Positions 9,013 to 17,907 are shown, counted from the first letter of the stretch. The stretch is 64,000 nt of DNA from G963667915 sp965197385 (GCA_965197385.1 CBDANA010000007.1:1-64000), one strand, 5' to 3'. Translations and numbers: made by a program. The notes: generated by a model from the letters alone, not told the origin.

Positions 9013-9537
9013 ATGCTCGAAGAACTCGCTTCGCAAGCCCAGGAATACATCTCACAACGTTACCTTGCGTGGGGTCTGGCCACAGTTGGACTGCTGATCG
9101 GTAGTGTCATAATTCGAGTCGTCAACAAGAGCTTCGCGAGGTTTTTTGCGAAGGTAGATTATGACCGAACATTAGAAATACTGTGCCAGCGCAGCGTCAA
9201 GATCTTCCTTTGGCTGGTACTGATCAGCTTTATTGCCGGGAACCTGGGATTTGACGTGTCCCCATTCATCGCCGGTCTGAGCGTGACCGGCTTTGTCGTG
9301 GGCTTTGCGGTCAAAGACGTGTTGTCTAACTTTGCCGCAGGCGTGTTCATCCTGATCAAACGGCCATTTTTGGTGGGTGACACGGTCAGTGTGGCTGGTG
9401 TGACAGGCGAGATCCTTGAGGTGAACCTGGCGGCCTGCATCATCTTTTCCACTGAGCATGAAACGGTAACCGTTCCCAACGCCAAGGTGTGGGGTAACCC
9501 AATCCGAAATGTCAGTAGAAATACGAAACAAGTGTGA
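9013..9537 (+). CDS. Small-conductance mechanosensitive channel (MscS), C-terminally truncated
   Basis: 174 residues with three N-terminal hydrophobic helices. The pore helix is seen as GLSVTGFVVGFAVKDVLSNF, followed by the beta domain (IKRPFLVGDTVSV, TVTVPNAKVWGNPIRNVS). MscS releases solutes during osmotic downshock. The usual roughly 90-residue alpha/beta vestibule domain after NPIRNVS is missing: the frame ends with KQV and a stop about 60 bp before the IS3 end at 9599. The truncation probably dates from the IS insertion. Whether such a short form gates normally is doubtful. Confidence 0.8.
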   Translation: MLEELASQAQEYISQRYLAWGLATVGLLIGSVIIRVVNKSFARFFAKVDYDRTLEILCQRSVKIFLWLVLISFIAGNLGFDVSPFIAGLSVTGFVVGFAVKDVLSNFAAGVFILIKRPFLVGDTVSVAGVTGEILEVNLAACIIFSTEHETVTVPNAKVWGNPIRNVSRNTKQV

Positions 9538-9667
9538 AGTGGGTTTACTGGTGGAGTGCACGGCTGCTCGTTACACACGGCCCCCAAGGAGGACGTGGTG
9601 ACCTGCCTGCCGTTTTTCGGACCAGCTGACGCTTGAGAGAATGGCGTCCTCCGGGCAAGGAGGAGCC

Positions 9668-9930
9668 ATGAAGAAGACTCGGTTCACGGACGAGCAAATG
9701 GTCACGATCCTGCGGGAGGCCGACCGGCGGCCGGTGCCGGAGGTCGCCAAGCGGCACGGCGTCAGCGCCCAGACGATCTACAGCTGGCGCAAACACTTCG
9801 GGACGCTGGAACCGGCCGACGTGAAGCGCCTCCGCCAGCTCGAGCAGGAGAACGGTCGGCTGAAGAAGATGGTGGCCGATCGGGATCTCGAGATCGACGT
9901 GCTCCAGGAGATCACGCGAAAAAATGGTAG
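9668..9930 (+). CDS. IS3-family transposase OrfA
   Basis: HTH_8-type DNA-binding protein of IS3 elements: RFTDEQMVTILREA, then VAKRHGVSAQTIYSWRKHFG (helix-turn-helix), then a leucine-zipper stretch RQLEQENGRLKKMVADRDLE. In relatives OrfA ends ...RKKW-stop, with OrfB in the -1 frame reached by slippage on an A-run. Here the run is six A (GCGAAAAAATGG), so the frame reads RKNG and runs on without stopping until 10291. One A more would restore both the stop and the -1 arrangement. The functional end is taken near 9930. Confidence 0.85.
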
Positions 9931-10466
9931 GCGCACGTGCGCGCCGGCAGCAGGTCGCGTCTGCGTGCCGACGTGGGCTGTCGAGCCGCCGCGCGTGCGC
10001 CGTATTATCCGTCGCGCGGTCGACGCTCGGTTACCAGTCGCGGCTCCAGCAGCGCGATGCGCCGGCCCTGGCGGTCATGCGCGAGCTCGCGGGGCAGTAT
10101 CCGCGGTACGGCTACCGGAAGATCCGGATCTTTCTCGCGCGCCGGGGACACCAGATGAGTGCCGAACGGACCTATCGGCTGTGGCGCCAGGCGGGCCTGC
10201 AAGTGCCGCGTCGGCGCCCGCGTCGGCGGATGGCCACGCGTCGCCTCCGGCCGCAGCCCCCGACCGCGAGGAATCACGTGTGGGCCTATGACTTCGTCTT
10301 CGACACGTGCGCGGATGGCCGGGCGCTGAAGTGCTTGACGATCGTCGATGAGTTCACGCGGGAGTACCTGGCGATCGATGTGGCGGGAAGCATCCGATCC
10401 GGGCGGGTGATCGACGTGCTCGGACAGCTGGTGAGCCTCCACGGCGCCCCGCGCTATCTGCGGTCC

Positions 10467-10693
10467 GCGTGCTATGACCAAGTTGTCAAGGCTCTCGGCG
10501 CCGTTGGGCTGTCCAATCGAGGGACAGATACGGGCACGGGCTCGCTGGAGCCGGCCCATCGTGCGTCATCCGGACTCATACCCGAGGAGCGGAGGGTGCC
10601 TGGCGGACGGGCGTCGAGCTGTCTTCGACTCGAAGGGCTCAGGACAACGGTCGGCATGGCCTCCTCTCCGGCCGGAGCCGGAGCCTCAGGTCT
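10467..10693 (-). ncRNA. Candidate bridge/seek RNA region of the IS110-family element
   Basis: 227 bp of non-coding sequence downstream of the transposase and inside the element. In IS1111-type members of the family the guide RNA that pairs with target and donor is encoded here. The DNA is rich in short inverted repeats, including a CTCCGGCTCCGGCCGGAG segment next to the gene. Placement is by analogy; the exact RNA ends and loops are not determined. Confidence 0.4.
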
Positions 10694-11950
10694 CTAGGCG
10701 GCGATCGGATCATCCCTCCACACGTGGTTGACGTCGAACGCCGTTTGGTTGTGGACGACGGCGAACGCGTAGTGCAGCAGCTTGGTCATGCAGGCCCCGA
10801 TCGCTTGCATGGGGGGCAGGGGCCGCGTGACGCGCTGCGTGAGGCGCTCGTAGTGGGCTCTCAGGCGCCGGGTATGGCGTATGGACGACAGCGTGGCCAT
10901 GTAGACCACGGCGCGCAGCTGCGCCCGGCCGCGCTTGCTGATCGGTGTGCGGCCCGCGTGCTGGCCGCTTTCCCGTCTCGACGGCTGCAGGCCGGCGAGC
11001 TTCACTAACTGCCGGCCGTGCCGGAATCGGTGAAAGGGGCCGATCTCGGCGAGTAGCCCGGCGATCGTGACCCACCCGATCCCCGGCAACGGCGCGAGAT
11101 ACGTCGGCTCCTCAAACCCCTCGAGGTCGGTCTGGAGCTCGCCCGCGACGCGATCGAGTTGGTCGCCGACGAAGTCGAGACGCTCGACCAGCCGAGTCAC
11201 TTCACGCATGGCGGCCTCATGCCCATGGAGCGCCGCCACCGTCCTCCCGGCCTTCTCCCAGACTTGCTCAATCTTGAAGCGCCACATCCGCCGTCCCCGC
11301 CGGTGCTCTTGCACGACTCGGATGAAGGCCGGCTTCGTCAGCATCGCGATGTCCTGCGGGGGCAAGCCCGCCCGCAGCACCGCGAGGCACCCAGGCGCCG
11401 TGACGGTTTTCCACTCGCCGACGATTTCCGGAAACACGCCGTAGAGCTGATGCACGAGCAGGGTCTTGAGGCGGGCGCGCTCGCAGCGTAGACGCTGATA
11501 CTCGCCCCAGGCTCGCCGCAGTTGCATGTATCGAGCGGGCAAGAGCTGGCACTTGGTCACGACCCCCGTGCGCAGCAGCTGCGCGATCTGCTCTGCGTCG
11601 GTCAGGTCTCGCTTGTCGCGTCCCATCTGCCGAGCCTCGCGCACCCGGAAGGTCGCGAGCGGATTGACGACGTGATACCGAAGCGCGCGCTGCTCAAAGA
11701 ATGCACCAACCGCCTCCCACACGTGTCCGGTGGCCTCGAACGCGAAGTGCACCGTACCTCGTCCCCGGCCGACTCGACGGGCCGAGCAGCGCTCCACGAG
11801 CTCGCGCAGCCCCTCTCGAGAATGCGAAACCTTGAAGCTCGTGAGGCGGTGTCCCTGCCCATCGAGGACGACCACCTGGTGCTGACGGGTCGCCAGATCG
11901 ATGCCCACGAAGATGTCGTCCAACGTGTGGTGCCTCTCATCCTGTCTCAT
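10694..11950 (-). CDS. IS110-family transposase (DEDD recombinase)
   Basis: 418 residues from the ATG at 11950. The N-terminal RuvC-like DEDD domain shows IFVGIDLATRQHQVVVLD (Asp), FAFEATGHVWEAV (Glu) and DKRDLTDAEQIAQLL (Asp pair). The C-terminal Tnp_20 domain shows LAPLPGIGWVTIAGLLAEIG, then KLAGLQPSRRESGQHAG with the catalytic Ser, and KRGRAQLRAVVYMA. These enzymes insert a circular intermediate into a short target chosen by an element-encoded bridge RNA. The gene is intact and may be active. Confidence 0.95.
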   Translation of the reverse strand: MRQDERHHTLDDIFVGIDLATRQHQVVVLDGQGHRLTSFKVSHSREGLRELVERCSARRVGRGRGTVHFAFEATGHVWEAVGAFFEQRALRYHVVNPLATFRVREARQMGRDKRDLTDAEQIAQLLRTGVVTKCQLLPARYMQLRRAWGEYQRLRCERARLKTLLVHQLYGVFPEIVGEWKTVTAPGCLAVLRAGLPPQDIAMLTKPAFIRVVQEHRRGRRMWRFKIEQVWEKAGRTVAALHGHEAAMREVTRLVERLDFVGDQLDRVAGELQTDLEGFEEPTYLAPLPGIGWVTIAGLLAEIGPFHRFRHGRQLVKLAGLQPSRRESGQHAGRTPISKRGRAQLRAVVYMATLSSIRHTRRLRAHYERLTQRVTRPLPPMQAIGACMTKLLHYAFAVVHNQTAFDVNHVWRDDPIAA

Positions 11951-12366
11951 GCTGGCCTCCCTGCTTTGTCGTGATTGCACGGAGACTATGCAGAGATGGG
12001 GTGAGGGCGCCCTTCCTGTCATCTCCATATCCTCGATAACGGCCCGGAGTTCATCGCGACCGCTTTGCTCCGTTGGCTGCAGACTGCGAAGATCGACACG
12101 GCGTTCATCGATCCGGGCAAGCCCTGGCAGAATGGCACGGACGAATCGTTCAACGGGAAGTTCCGGAACGAATGCCTGTCCCTCGAGTGGTTTCGGAACC
12201 GGATGGAGGCCAAGATCGGGATCGAACGCTGGCGGCGGCACTACAACGAAGAGCGCCCCCTCATGAGTCTCGGCGACCTCACCCCCGCCGAGTTCAAGGC
12301 GCAGATAGAGACGACTCACAGGTGGTTAGGAGAGAGCCCAACGAGCGTCATTCTCCAGTAATCACC

Positions 12367-13251
12367 CAGTATGCGCGGAGTCTGGAACCGCTCGGCGCCG
12401 ACGTCACCACGCGGGGCACGAGCAAGAGTGCGGTCAGTCGACGCTTTGTCGCGCAAACCCAGGCGCAGCTGGATGCGTGGCGGGCGACGCCGCTCGACGC
12501 GCTGGACCTGGTGGGGCTGCTGATTGATGGCGTGCACGTGGGTGGACACTGTATCGTTGTCGCCCTAGGCATCGATAAAATGGGCGCGAAACACCCGCTC
12601 GGCCTGTGGGAAGGGGCCACGGAGAACGCGACGGTCTGTCAGGGGCTCTTGACCAATCTCGGCAGCCGCGGGCTGCGCACCGACCGGAGCCTGCTGGTGA
12701 TCGTCGATGGCGCGAAGGCCCTCGACACGGCCGTGACCCAGACATTTGGGCGCGCCGCGCTGGTGCAGCGGTGTCAGGTCCATAAGGGCCGGAACATCTT
12801 GGAGCATCTCCCTGAGGCACAGCGGCCGGGGGTGAAGGCGGTCCTCACGCGCGCCTACACGAACAGCCCCGTCAAGACGGCCAAGCGTCTGCTGCAGGAC
12901 CTGGCGCGGCGCTTGGACACTGACTACCCGAGTGCGGCCACGAGCGTGCGGGAAGGGCTCGACGAGACGCTGACCGTGCTCGGCTTGGGTCTGTCGGAGC
13001 GTCTCCAACGATCGCTCGCCACCACAAACGCCATCGAGAGTCTCCTCAGCCGAACGCGCCATGTGCAGCGCCATGTGAAACGCTGGCGCGGCGGGACGAT
13101 GGTGCTGCGCTGGGTGGCCGCCGGGGTGCTCGAAGCGGCGAAGGGGTTCCGTCGGGTGCAAGGATGTCAAGATATGCCCGCGCTGGTCGCTGCCCTCCTG
13201 GCACGCGACGCGCGGTTAGGACTCGGGGAGTCGTCAGAGATGGTTGCGTAG
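12367..13251 (+). pseudogene. IS256-family (mutator-type) transposase, 5' end missing
   Basis: 295 codons of uninterrupted frame. The DDE residues are present: Asp in LLIDGVHVGGHCIVVALGID, Asp in LLVIVDGAKAL and Glu in ATTNAIESLLSRTRHVQRH. The N-terminal DNA-binding third (present in copy B) is absent. No start codon belongs to this gene; the open frame runs back into the IS3 remnant in an unrelated register. Compared with copy B this copy lacks the two 1-bp insertions, so it preserves the true reading frame of the C-terminal half. Confidence 0.9.
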
Positions 13252-13299
13252 TCGTGAACCAAGCTGCCGCTGAGTTTCAACAGCGCACGGGACATCCCC
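12367..13299 (+). mobile_element. IS256-family element copy A, 5'-truncated
   Basis: Shares its sequence, as read by eye, with the second copy (18731-20164) from CAGTATGCGCGGAG onward, apart from two 1-bp differences. It includes the right inverted repeat ending GGGACATCCCC at 13299. The first 135 or so codons and the left end are missing; the 5' side is fused to the IS3 remnant. The right end sits inside a secreted-protein gene at 13300, so this copy interrupted that gene before losing its left half. Confidence 0.85.
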
Positions 13300-13300
13300 C

Positions 13301-13749
13301 ATCAGATGCAACAGACTCAGGGTAAGCCGTCACGCGCACGCGCAGTGCATCATGTCCGGTCAACAGCCGCAGCCAATCAGTTCCAACGCTGACAAGCATC
13401 GAATCGCGGTCGTCGAATTGATGCTCGACGATGTCGCCATCGTCCCAAATGCTCTGGATTTTGCCGTTATCGAAAATTTCCGTACTGTTCCTAAACAGGA
13501 CGGACAGAGATCCGCAGTTTGCGACTATGAACAATAGGCCTTCCCCCCCCACCCCACAACGTATCGGCGCGTTGTACGGGTGAATGAGTCCTCTTCGTCG
13601 TGGATACTCCAGTCCGAAGACGTATCCTCAGAAAACCGTTCTACCAGGGCCTGAACATCACGCATCCGATCGTAATCTACTTGTGCGAACCCTGGGCTAA
13701 CCACAGTCGCGAGCATTGCGGTCATCACGAGCGTTGTGATTTTCACCAT
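13301..13749 (-). pseudogene. Secreted protein of unknown function, frameshifted and cut by IS256 copy A
   Basis: Starts ATG at 13749 with a signal peptide (MVKITTLVMTAMLATVV...GFAQ). The frame breaks in a run of eight G (13542-13549) and continues in the next frame as GEGLLFIVANCGSLSVLFR and WLRLLTGHDALRVRVTAYP. It ends abruptly where the IS256 inverted repeat begins at 13300. The pattern of a Cys-containing strand followed by an RVTAYPES strand loosely recalls the type VI accessory fold VasI/TagO, but this is weak. Treat as unknown. Confidence 0.5.
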
Positions 13750-13838
13750 GCACCTTCTCCCACTTCGCCGATCTTGGCGGTGGCCTCATAAACACCGAGC
13801 CGGGTACTGGGGGGCAGGGGCACCACGCAAAGCTGATC

Positions 13839-13952
13839 CTACCACTGGCCTTGCTCCGCGGCTTTGCGGAACCACGCCGACGCTTCCACATCGTCCTGCG
13901 GCACGCCCTCGCCGTTGGCGTACAGCACGCCAAAGGCGTACTGCGCCTGTCA
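13839..13952 (-). pseudogene. Single Sel1-like repeat remnant
   Basis: A short frame encodes AQYAFGVLYANGEGVPQDD followed by VEASAWFRKAAEQGQW and a stop. This matches the 36-residue Sel1 (tetratricopeptide-like) consensus, a protein-interaction helix pair. A TGA directly precedes it in frame and no other repeats are visible. It is a stranded C-terminal piece of a Sel1-repeat protein. Nothing else is recognised between 13750 and 14132. Confidence 0.5.
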
Positions 13953-14132
13953 AGAACTCGTCCAGCAGCGGCAGCCATAAGCCCAATCGCTGGAACTCAA
14001 CGCCATGGCCCCTCCTCCCGTGTACGCGGTGCCTCGTGCCTCGAAGAAAACCCGTCCCTGGTCCTTGGTCGGTCTGTTAAGCCTTGAGACCTGAGTCTTG
14101 AGTCTCGAGACAGACCGCCGCCGGGAAGCTTC

Positions 14133-15509
14133 TCATGCCCCGGCGACGGTTCTGTAGCCCTCCGTGAAGAACTCGCGCAGGTTGCGCGCCACGAGCACCT
14201 CTTCCCCGTCGCGCATACAGCGCGTCTGGATCCGCCGGCTGGCGTTGATGCTGGACAGCGCAACGCGGCGCTCGGATCGACGCCGCAAATGCTCCCGCAC
14301 CTCGACATGGGTCATCGGAATCACAGCCTGATCCCAGTCGATCTCAATGTAGGGTGCCTCTTCGCCTTCTCCCTTCACCTCGGCCGTGAAGCCGTCGATG
14401 CCTTGCAGCTGCGCCGCAAGGTAATCGACCTTCTGCCGCCACTCCGCCCGCCTCGCCGCATGATCGAGCTGCTCGTAGCGATTGAGCGCGACGATGAGGC
14501 CGATGATTTCTTCTTTGCCGACCTTCATGCCGCGGCCGATGAGATCGTTGGGGGATGTCTGCATTCTCGCCGCCTCGATCAAGTCTGCGCGGCCGGAAAG
14601 GATGCCGGTTGATTGCGGGCCGCGCAGCCCCTTGCCGCCCGATACCACCACAAGATCGGCACCGAGCTCGTTGAAGATCGTGAGGTTGCCGGACGGTGGC
14701 ATGCGCGATGCGCCATCGATCATGACGCTCACGCCGGCCTGCCTGCCGATCTCGATCAACTCTTCGGGCTGCAGCACCTCAGCCTCCATCGTCCGGCCGA
14801 GCGCCACGTGGCGCGGCAGACCGAACAGCATGGCGGTGTTCTCACCGAGCGCATTCGTCAGCTCCTCACGTCCTGCCACCTCGATCATCGTCATTCCCGC
14901 GGCCCGCAGTGCGAAGTCGTACGCATAGCGATGCGCCTTCTGGATGACGCACTCGCGCTTAGGCCACGTCGGGTTCGGCAGGGCGCGCATCTTCTCTTCG
15001 TCCGTACCGGTCAGACAGGCCGCGGCGCCGAGCAGCAACCCCCCAGAGGCGCCGGACGTGATGATCGCGGCTTCCGCCTTCACGACTTCGGCGGCGCGCT
15101 TGCCGGCGGCGACCATCAGCTCGTCGATCAGGACGAAGTAGTCGTTCGCCTCCTGCATCGCCTCGATGACCTCGGCCGGCATCCGTGAGCCACCGAGCGC
15201 CGTTGCGTGGCCGTGTGCGGGCAGATGCGCTTTGATACCGAGCAAGCGTGTGTAGATGTTGTCCTGCTCGACCTTCCGTTCGATCTCGGCCGCGAGCGTC
15301 TCGAGGTCGGGCGCGGGTCCCGCTTCCGCCCCCGTCCCTGTCGAGGTTCCACCGCACGCGCCGGCCACGCCAGCTGCCACAGTAGCGCCGATGAACTGAC
15401 GACGGCTCCAGGCCGTAGGGTTCAGTGGGTCAGGTGGGCCGACTGGGTTGGATGGGTCGAGCGGGTTGGATAGGTCGAGTGTGGTCGAGCGCCGTTGTTC
15501 ATTCGCCAT
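14133..15509 (-). CDS. Exported PLP-dependent enzyme of the SelA/DgaE-like aminotransferase fold
   Basis: 458 residues. The N-terminus holds an odd Asp/Pro/Asn repeat tract (DLSNPLDPSNPVGPPDPLNP) and then a twin-arginine signal WSRRQFIGATVAAGVAGACG, so Tat export of a folded, cofactor-loaded protein is predicted. The body matches the fold-type I family that includes L-seryl-tRNA(Sec) selenium transferase-like proteins and D-glucosaminate-6-phosphate ammonia-lyase. The PLP lysine is in VVVSGGKGLRGPQSTG and the PLP-binding Asp in VMIDGASRMPP. The substrate is unknown, probably an amino-sugar or amino acid. It is not a convincing SelA, which is cytoplasmic. Confidence 0.75.
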   Translation of the reverse strand: MANEQRRSTTLDLSNPLDPSNPVGPPDPLNPTAWSRRQFIGATVAAGVAGACGGTSTGTGAEAGPAPDLETLAAEIERKVEQDNIYTRLLGIKAHLPAHGHATALGGSRMPAEVIEAMQEANDYFVLIDELMVAAGKRAAEVVKAEAAIITSGASGGLLLGAAACLTGTDEEKMRALPNPTWPKRECVIQKAHRYAYDFALRAAGMTMIEVAGREELTNALGENTAMLFGLPRHVALGRTMEAEVLQPEELIEIGRQAGVSVMIDGASRMPPSGNLTIFNELGADLVVVSGGKGLRGPQSTGILSGRADLIEAARMQTSPNDLIGRGMKVGKEEIIGLIVALNRYEQLDHAARRAEWRQKVDYLAAQLQGIDGFTAEVKGEGEEAPYIEIDWDQAVIPMTHVEVREHLRRRSERRVALSSINASRRIQTRCMRDGEEVLVARNLREFFTEGYRTVAGA

Positions 15510-15622
15510 CGGTCCTCCCTCAGGTCATTCGGAAGGGACATCATAGCCTCAAAACCGGGGATCGGGGACCCCTCCGAAGTGAGCCGCTGGCGGGCAGGGG
15601 GTGCAATGCGGGGGCTTACGGC

Positions 15623-16021
15623 TCACGCGGGTGTGCGCGACGTCAGAACTTTGTGCGACGTTTGTGCGACTTTTCCCGAAAATCCTTGCCGCTGATGAGT
15701 TTCCATGCGCGTCAGTGCGTCCGCTAACCGGTGCGATGACGACTGTAAGTAGCGGGAAGTGGTGGTGATGTTCGCGTGACCGAGGAAGTCCCGTACGTCA
15801 TGAAGCCCCGACCCGGATTCCAACAGCCGACAACCAAACTCGTGTCGCAGATCATTGAGATGCAGATCGGCGATGCCCGCACGGCGGCAGGTGGCCTTCC
15901 ACGCGGTCTTAACCGGGATTTTCATTTTGCCTGTCCCGGAAGGCACCGTTATACACCCGACCGCCGCCGCGCGCACGAATTTCTGTTCGTCGCACAATCG
16001 TCCAGCTCCAGAGACTGTCAC
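15623..16021 (-). pseudogene. C-terminal half of a second tyrosine integrase
   Basis: Contains the catalytic end of a tyrosine recombinase: HLNDLRHEFGCRLLESG (Arg II), LGHANITTTSRYL (His III and the Tyr nucleophile) and a basic tail. The upstream core-binding domain and Arg I are absent, lost before the IS1380 element that begins near 16.1 kb. It is unrelated in detail to the integrase at the window start. It indicates a second, older integration at this site. Confidence 0.7.
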
Positions 16022-16222
16022 TCAGCCCGCGCTGACGTGCGACCGACTGGAGCCGCTGTTTTCAGGGCATTTCTCAGACACTGGTCCACACGTGCGCCGT
16101 TTCTTCGTCGGAGTTCCTCGGGAAGCGGCCGCCCGCTATCCTCCCGGCACGGGCAGCGCCCAGATCCTCCGCAGTATGTCGCCGAACAGCCGACGGGTCA
16201 GATGCCCTTCTGCCAGCAGGAG

Positions 16223-17365
16223 TCAGTAGTCCCTGGCATGCTTCACCAGCCGGCCTCCGGTTTTCACCAGCCGCTGCTGGAGACTCGTGAGCGACCAGCG
16301 CGTGACCCGCGGCGGCAGGACCCATCTGCGCCAGAGGTTGCCCAGGTTGTAGGCCAGGACACTCAGTTGCAGGCGCACTTCGTTCGCCCGGAACCGAGGG
16401 CACGACAGCCGCGTCCAGTGGGTGGCCTGCTTGCCTTCCTTGATCCATTGCTCCGCCGTGCCGCGCTTGTTGTAGAACCGTACGACCGAGCGGCTCGGGA
16501 GGGCCATCTTGGTCACGATGAAGCCGACGCGCGGGAACAGCTCCCCTCGGTGGTGCTCCACCTTGGCGACAATCCGTCTGGGCGTGGTCCAGCTCTTCGC
16601 CTGATAGCGGAAACTCTTGTAGCGCACCAAGGGCTTGCGGCTCGGCCGTCCCGGCGGACGAAAGAGGAGGGCTTCGATTTCCAGCTCCACGCTCTTGTTC
16701 GCCGGCATGCGGATGACATAGTCCACGTCGCGCGTCTCGAGCGCGTCGTAGATCTCCGGCTTGGCAAACGCCGCGTCCGCGCGGAACGCCACGCGCGTAC
16801 CCTCCGCCTGCTGCCGGTCAATTTCCGGCACGAGCAGGTCGTCCCAATCGTCGGCGCTATGCACGTTGCCGGGCCGCAGCGGGGCGGCCACGCAGTCGCC
16901 GTGCTCGTTGAACAGAAACAGCGGGTGGTAACAGACTGATTCAAAGTGCCCGTTGTACGCGCTCCCTTCCTGCGCCCCATGCACCGGGCTCTCACTCGAA
17001 TCCATGTCGAGCACAATCCGGCCGGCGCGCGTTGGCATCTCAGCCTGTGCGAGCACCTCCCGGTTCACGGCCATCAGCCCGACGAGCTTCTCCTCTCGGG
17101 TCAGCAGCTCGGTCTCGAACCAGTGCAGCATCGAGGCCAGCGCGCCACCGCGGTCCCAGAGCGTTGGCGCCCCGATGAGACGAAACGTCGGGTCCGCCGA
17201 CACGCGCACCGCATCGTTCAGGTCTTCGTAGCCCGCGAGCCGACTGTAGACCGACTGTCGCAGGAGATCCGCCAGGCTGAACTGGGTGTGCAAGCCCTGT
17301 CGGGAGTCGCTCAGGTGCTCGGCGATGAGTGTCGCCAGCCCCAGGCGTTCATCCAACTCGCGCAC
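16223..17365 (-). CDS. IS1380-family transposase
   Basis: 380 residues from a GTG at 17365. DDE motifs: IVLDMDSSESPVHGAQEG (Asp), VAFRADAAFAKPEIYDAL (Asp) and RGTAEQWIKEGKQA (Glu), all typical of IS1380 proteins (DDE_Tnp_1 class). Similarity continues upstream of the GTG as EAFQFTFNGFLKVAF and ITSDAGLLLV back to about 17449, then a TGA intervenes. A 1-bp indel there would join it to MNDST starting at 17463. So the native N-terminus is probably frameshifted. Element ends could not be fixed by eye; they lie roughly within 16.1 and 17.6 kb. Confidence 0.85.
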   Translation of the reverse strand: MRELDERLGLATLIAEHLSDSRQGLHTQFSLADLLRQSVYSRLAGYEDLNDAVRVSADPTFRLIGAPTLWDRGGALASMLHWFETELLTREEKLVGLMAVNREVLAQAEMPTRAGRIVLDMDSSESPVHGAQEGSAYNGHFESVCYHPLFLFNEHGDCVAAPLRPGNVHSADDWDDLLVPEIDRQQAEGTRVAFRADAAFAKPEIYDALETRDVDYVIRMPANKSVELEIEALLFRPPGRPSRKPLVRYKSFRYQAKSWTTPRRIVAKVEHHRGELFPRVGFIVTKMALPSRSVVRFYNKRGTAEQWIKEGKQATHWTRLSCPRFRANEVRLQLSVLAYNLGNLWRRWVLPPRVTRWSLTSLQQRLVKTGGRLVKHARDY

Positions 17366-17650
17366 CAGAAGGAGACCGGCGTCGGAGGTGATGCGCGACC
17401 CCTGGAATGCGACCTTCAGAAAGCCATTGAACGTGAACTGAAACGCCTCGTGCTGTCATTCACCCACAGGGTGTCACCCTCCGTGGCGGGGTTCCTTGCG
17501 TCGGAGCCCCGGAAATCAAGGCGCGGCGACTGGTCTGCCGATGCGGTACCACAGCCAAATCGGAAATCCGGGCTTAACCGACTTGATTGGCTCCCCCAGC
17601 GTCTCTAGCCTATCGCGGCGCGGCGGCTCACCATTTTTCCTAAGAAAACT

Positions 17651-17684
17651 GCAAAAAGAAGACGGTGCGTGACCGCGCACCGTC
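17651..17684 (-). terminator. Rho-independent terminator for minus-strand transcription
   Basis: A perfect 9-bp stem, GACGGTGCG/CGCACCGTC with a 6-base loop (17661-17684). Read on the minus strand it is followed by TTCTTTTTGC. It lies about 20 bp after a small minus-strand frame that ends at 17704. Confidence 0.75.
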
Positions 17685-17703
17685 CCTCTCAGACCGATTT
17701 GTG

Positions 17704-17907
17704 CTAATGATGTGCTAATTCACCAAGAAAACTCAGCGCGTCGCGGCTATCCGAGGCCGCAGTCCAGCCACGCAGCGCCCCGGCCACGATCCCGCCTGCG
17801 GCCAGACCCATCGCTCCAGCCACGATGATGTCCCCGGACCGCCACTTGGCTGACGGGCGGGGAATTCGGCCTTGAAACTCTGCTCTCCTCCCGAGGTATG
17901 CTCTTGT
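17704..17907 (-). other. Short unidentified minus-strand reading frame ending at the terminator
   Basis: An open frame ends ...GMxLAAGGIVAGALRG-like (a Gly/Ala-rich hydrophobic stretch) and DALSFLGELAHH, with a stop at 17704, just before a good terminator. It has no ATG near its beginning and is closed upstream by TGA at 17908. It may be the stranded 3' end of a membrane-protein gene cut by earlier insertions. No family recognised. Confidence 0.25.

Larger units (their letters stand above)
10467..12034 (-). mobile_element. IS110-family insertion sequence inside IS3 orfB
   Basis: The boundaries are set by the point where IS3 orfB leaves and re-enters its frame (LRS at 10466, DNGPEF at 12035). 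The 1568-bp insert carries one transposase gene on the minus strand, with 84 bp upstream of it and 227 bp downstream. No terminal inverted repeats or target duplication are visible, as expected for IS110-type elements. The longer non-coding part lies after the gene, the arrangement described for the IS1111 subgroup. The element appears intact. Confidence 0.85.
9599..12361 (+). mobile_element. IS3-family element, split by an IS110-family insertion and cut at its right end
   Basis: The left end is placed at TGACCTGCCTGCCG (9599), beginning with TG as IS3 ends do. orfA and the first half of orfB follow, then a 1568-bp IS110 element (10467-12034), then the rest of orfB to 12361. No copy of the left inverted repeat is found after the orfB stop. 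Instead the sequence joins an IS256 fragment within about 6 bp, with a CCAGTA word on both sides, so the right end was lost in a deletion. The element is immobile. Confidence 0.8.
9924..12361 (+). pseudogene. IS3-family transposase OrfB interrupted by IS110
   Basis: The DDE recombinase of the IS3 element is in two pieces. The 5' piece (9924-10466) holds HTH_21 (YPRYGYRKIRIFLARRGH) and the first catalytic Asp in VWAYDFVFDTCADGR; it stops after APRYLRS. The 3' piece (12035-12361) resumes exactly at DNGPEFIATALLRW with the second Asp and ends with the Glu in WQNGTDESFNGKFRNECL and the usual NEERPLMSLGDLTPAEF tail. Joining 10466 to 12035 restores the protein. Confidence 0.9.

Noticed and set aside
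14133..15509. Reading this gene as selA, to go with the selenoprotein candidate
   Set aside because: It has a Tat signal, so it is exported, and lacks the features expected of a tRNA-binding decamer. The fold similarity alone is insufficient.
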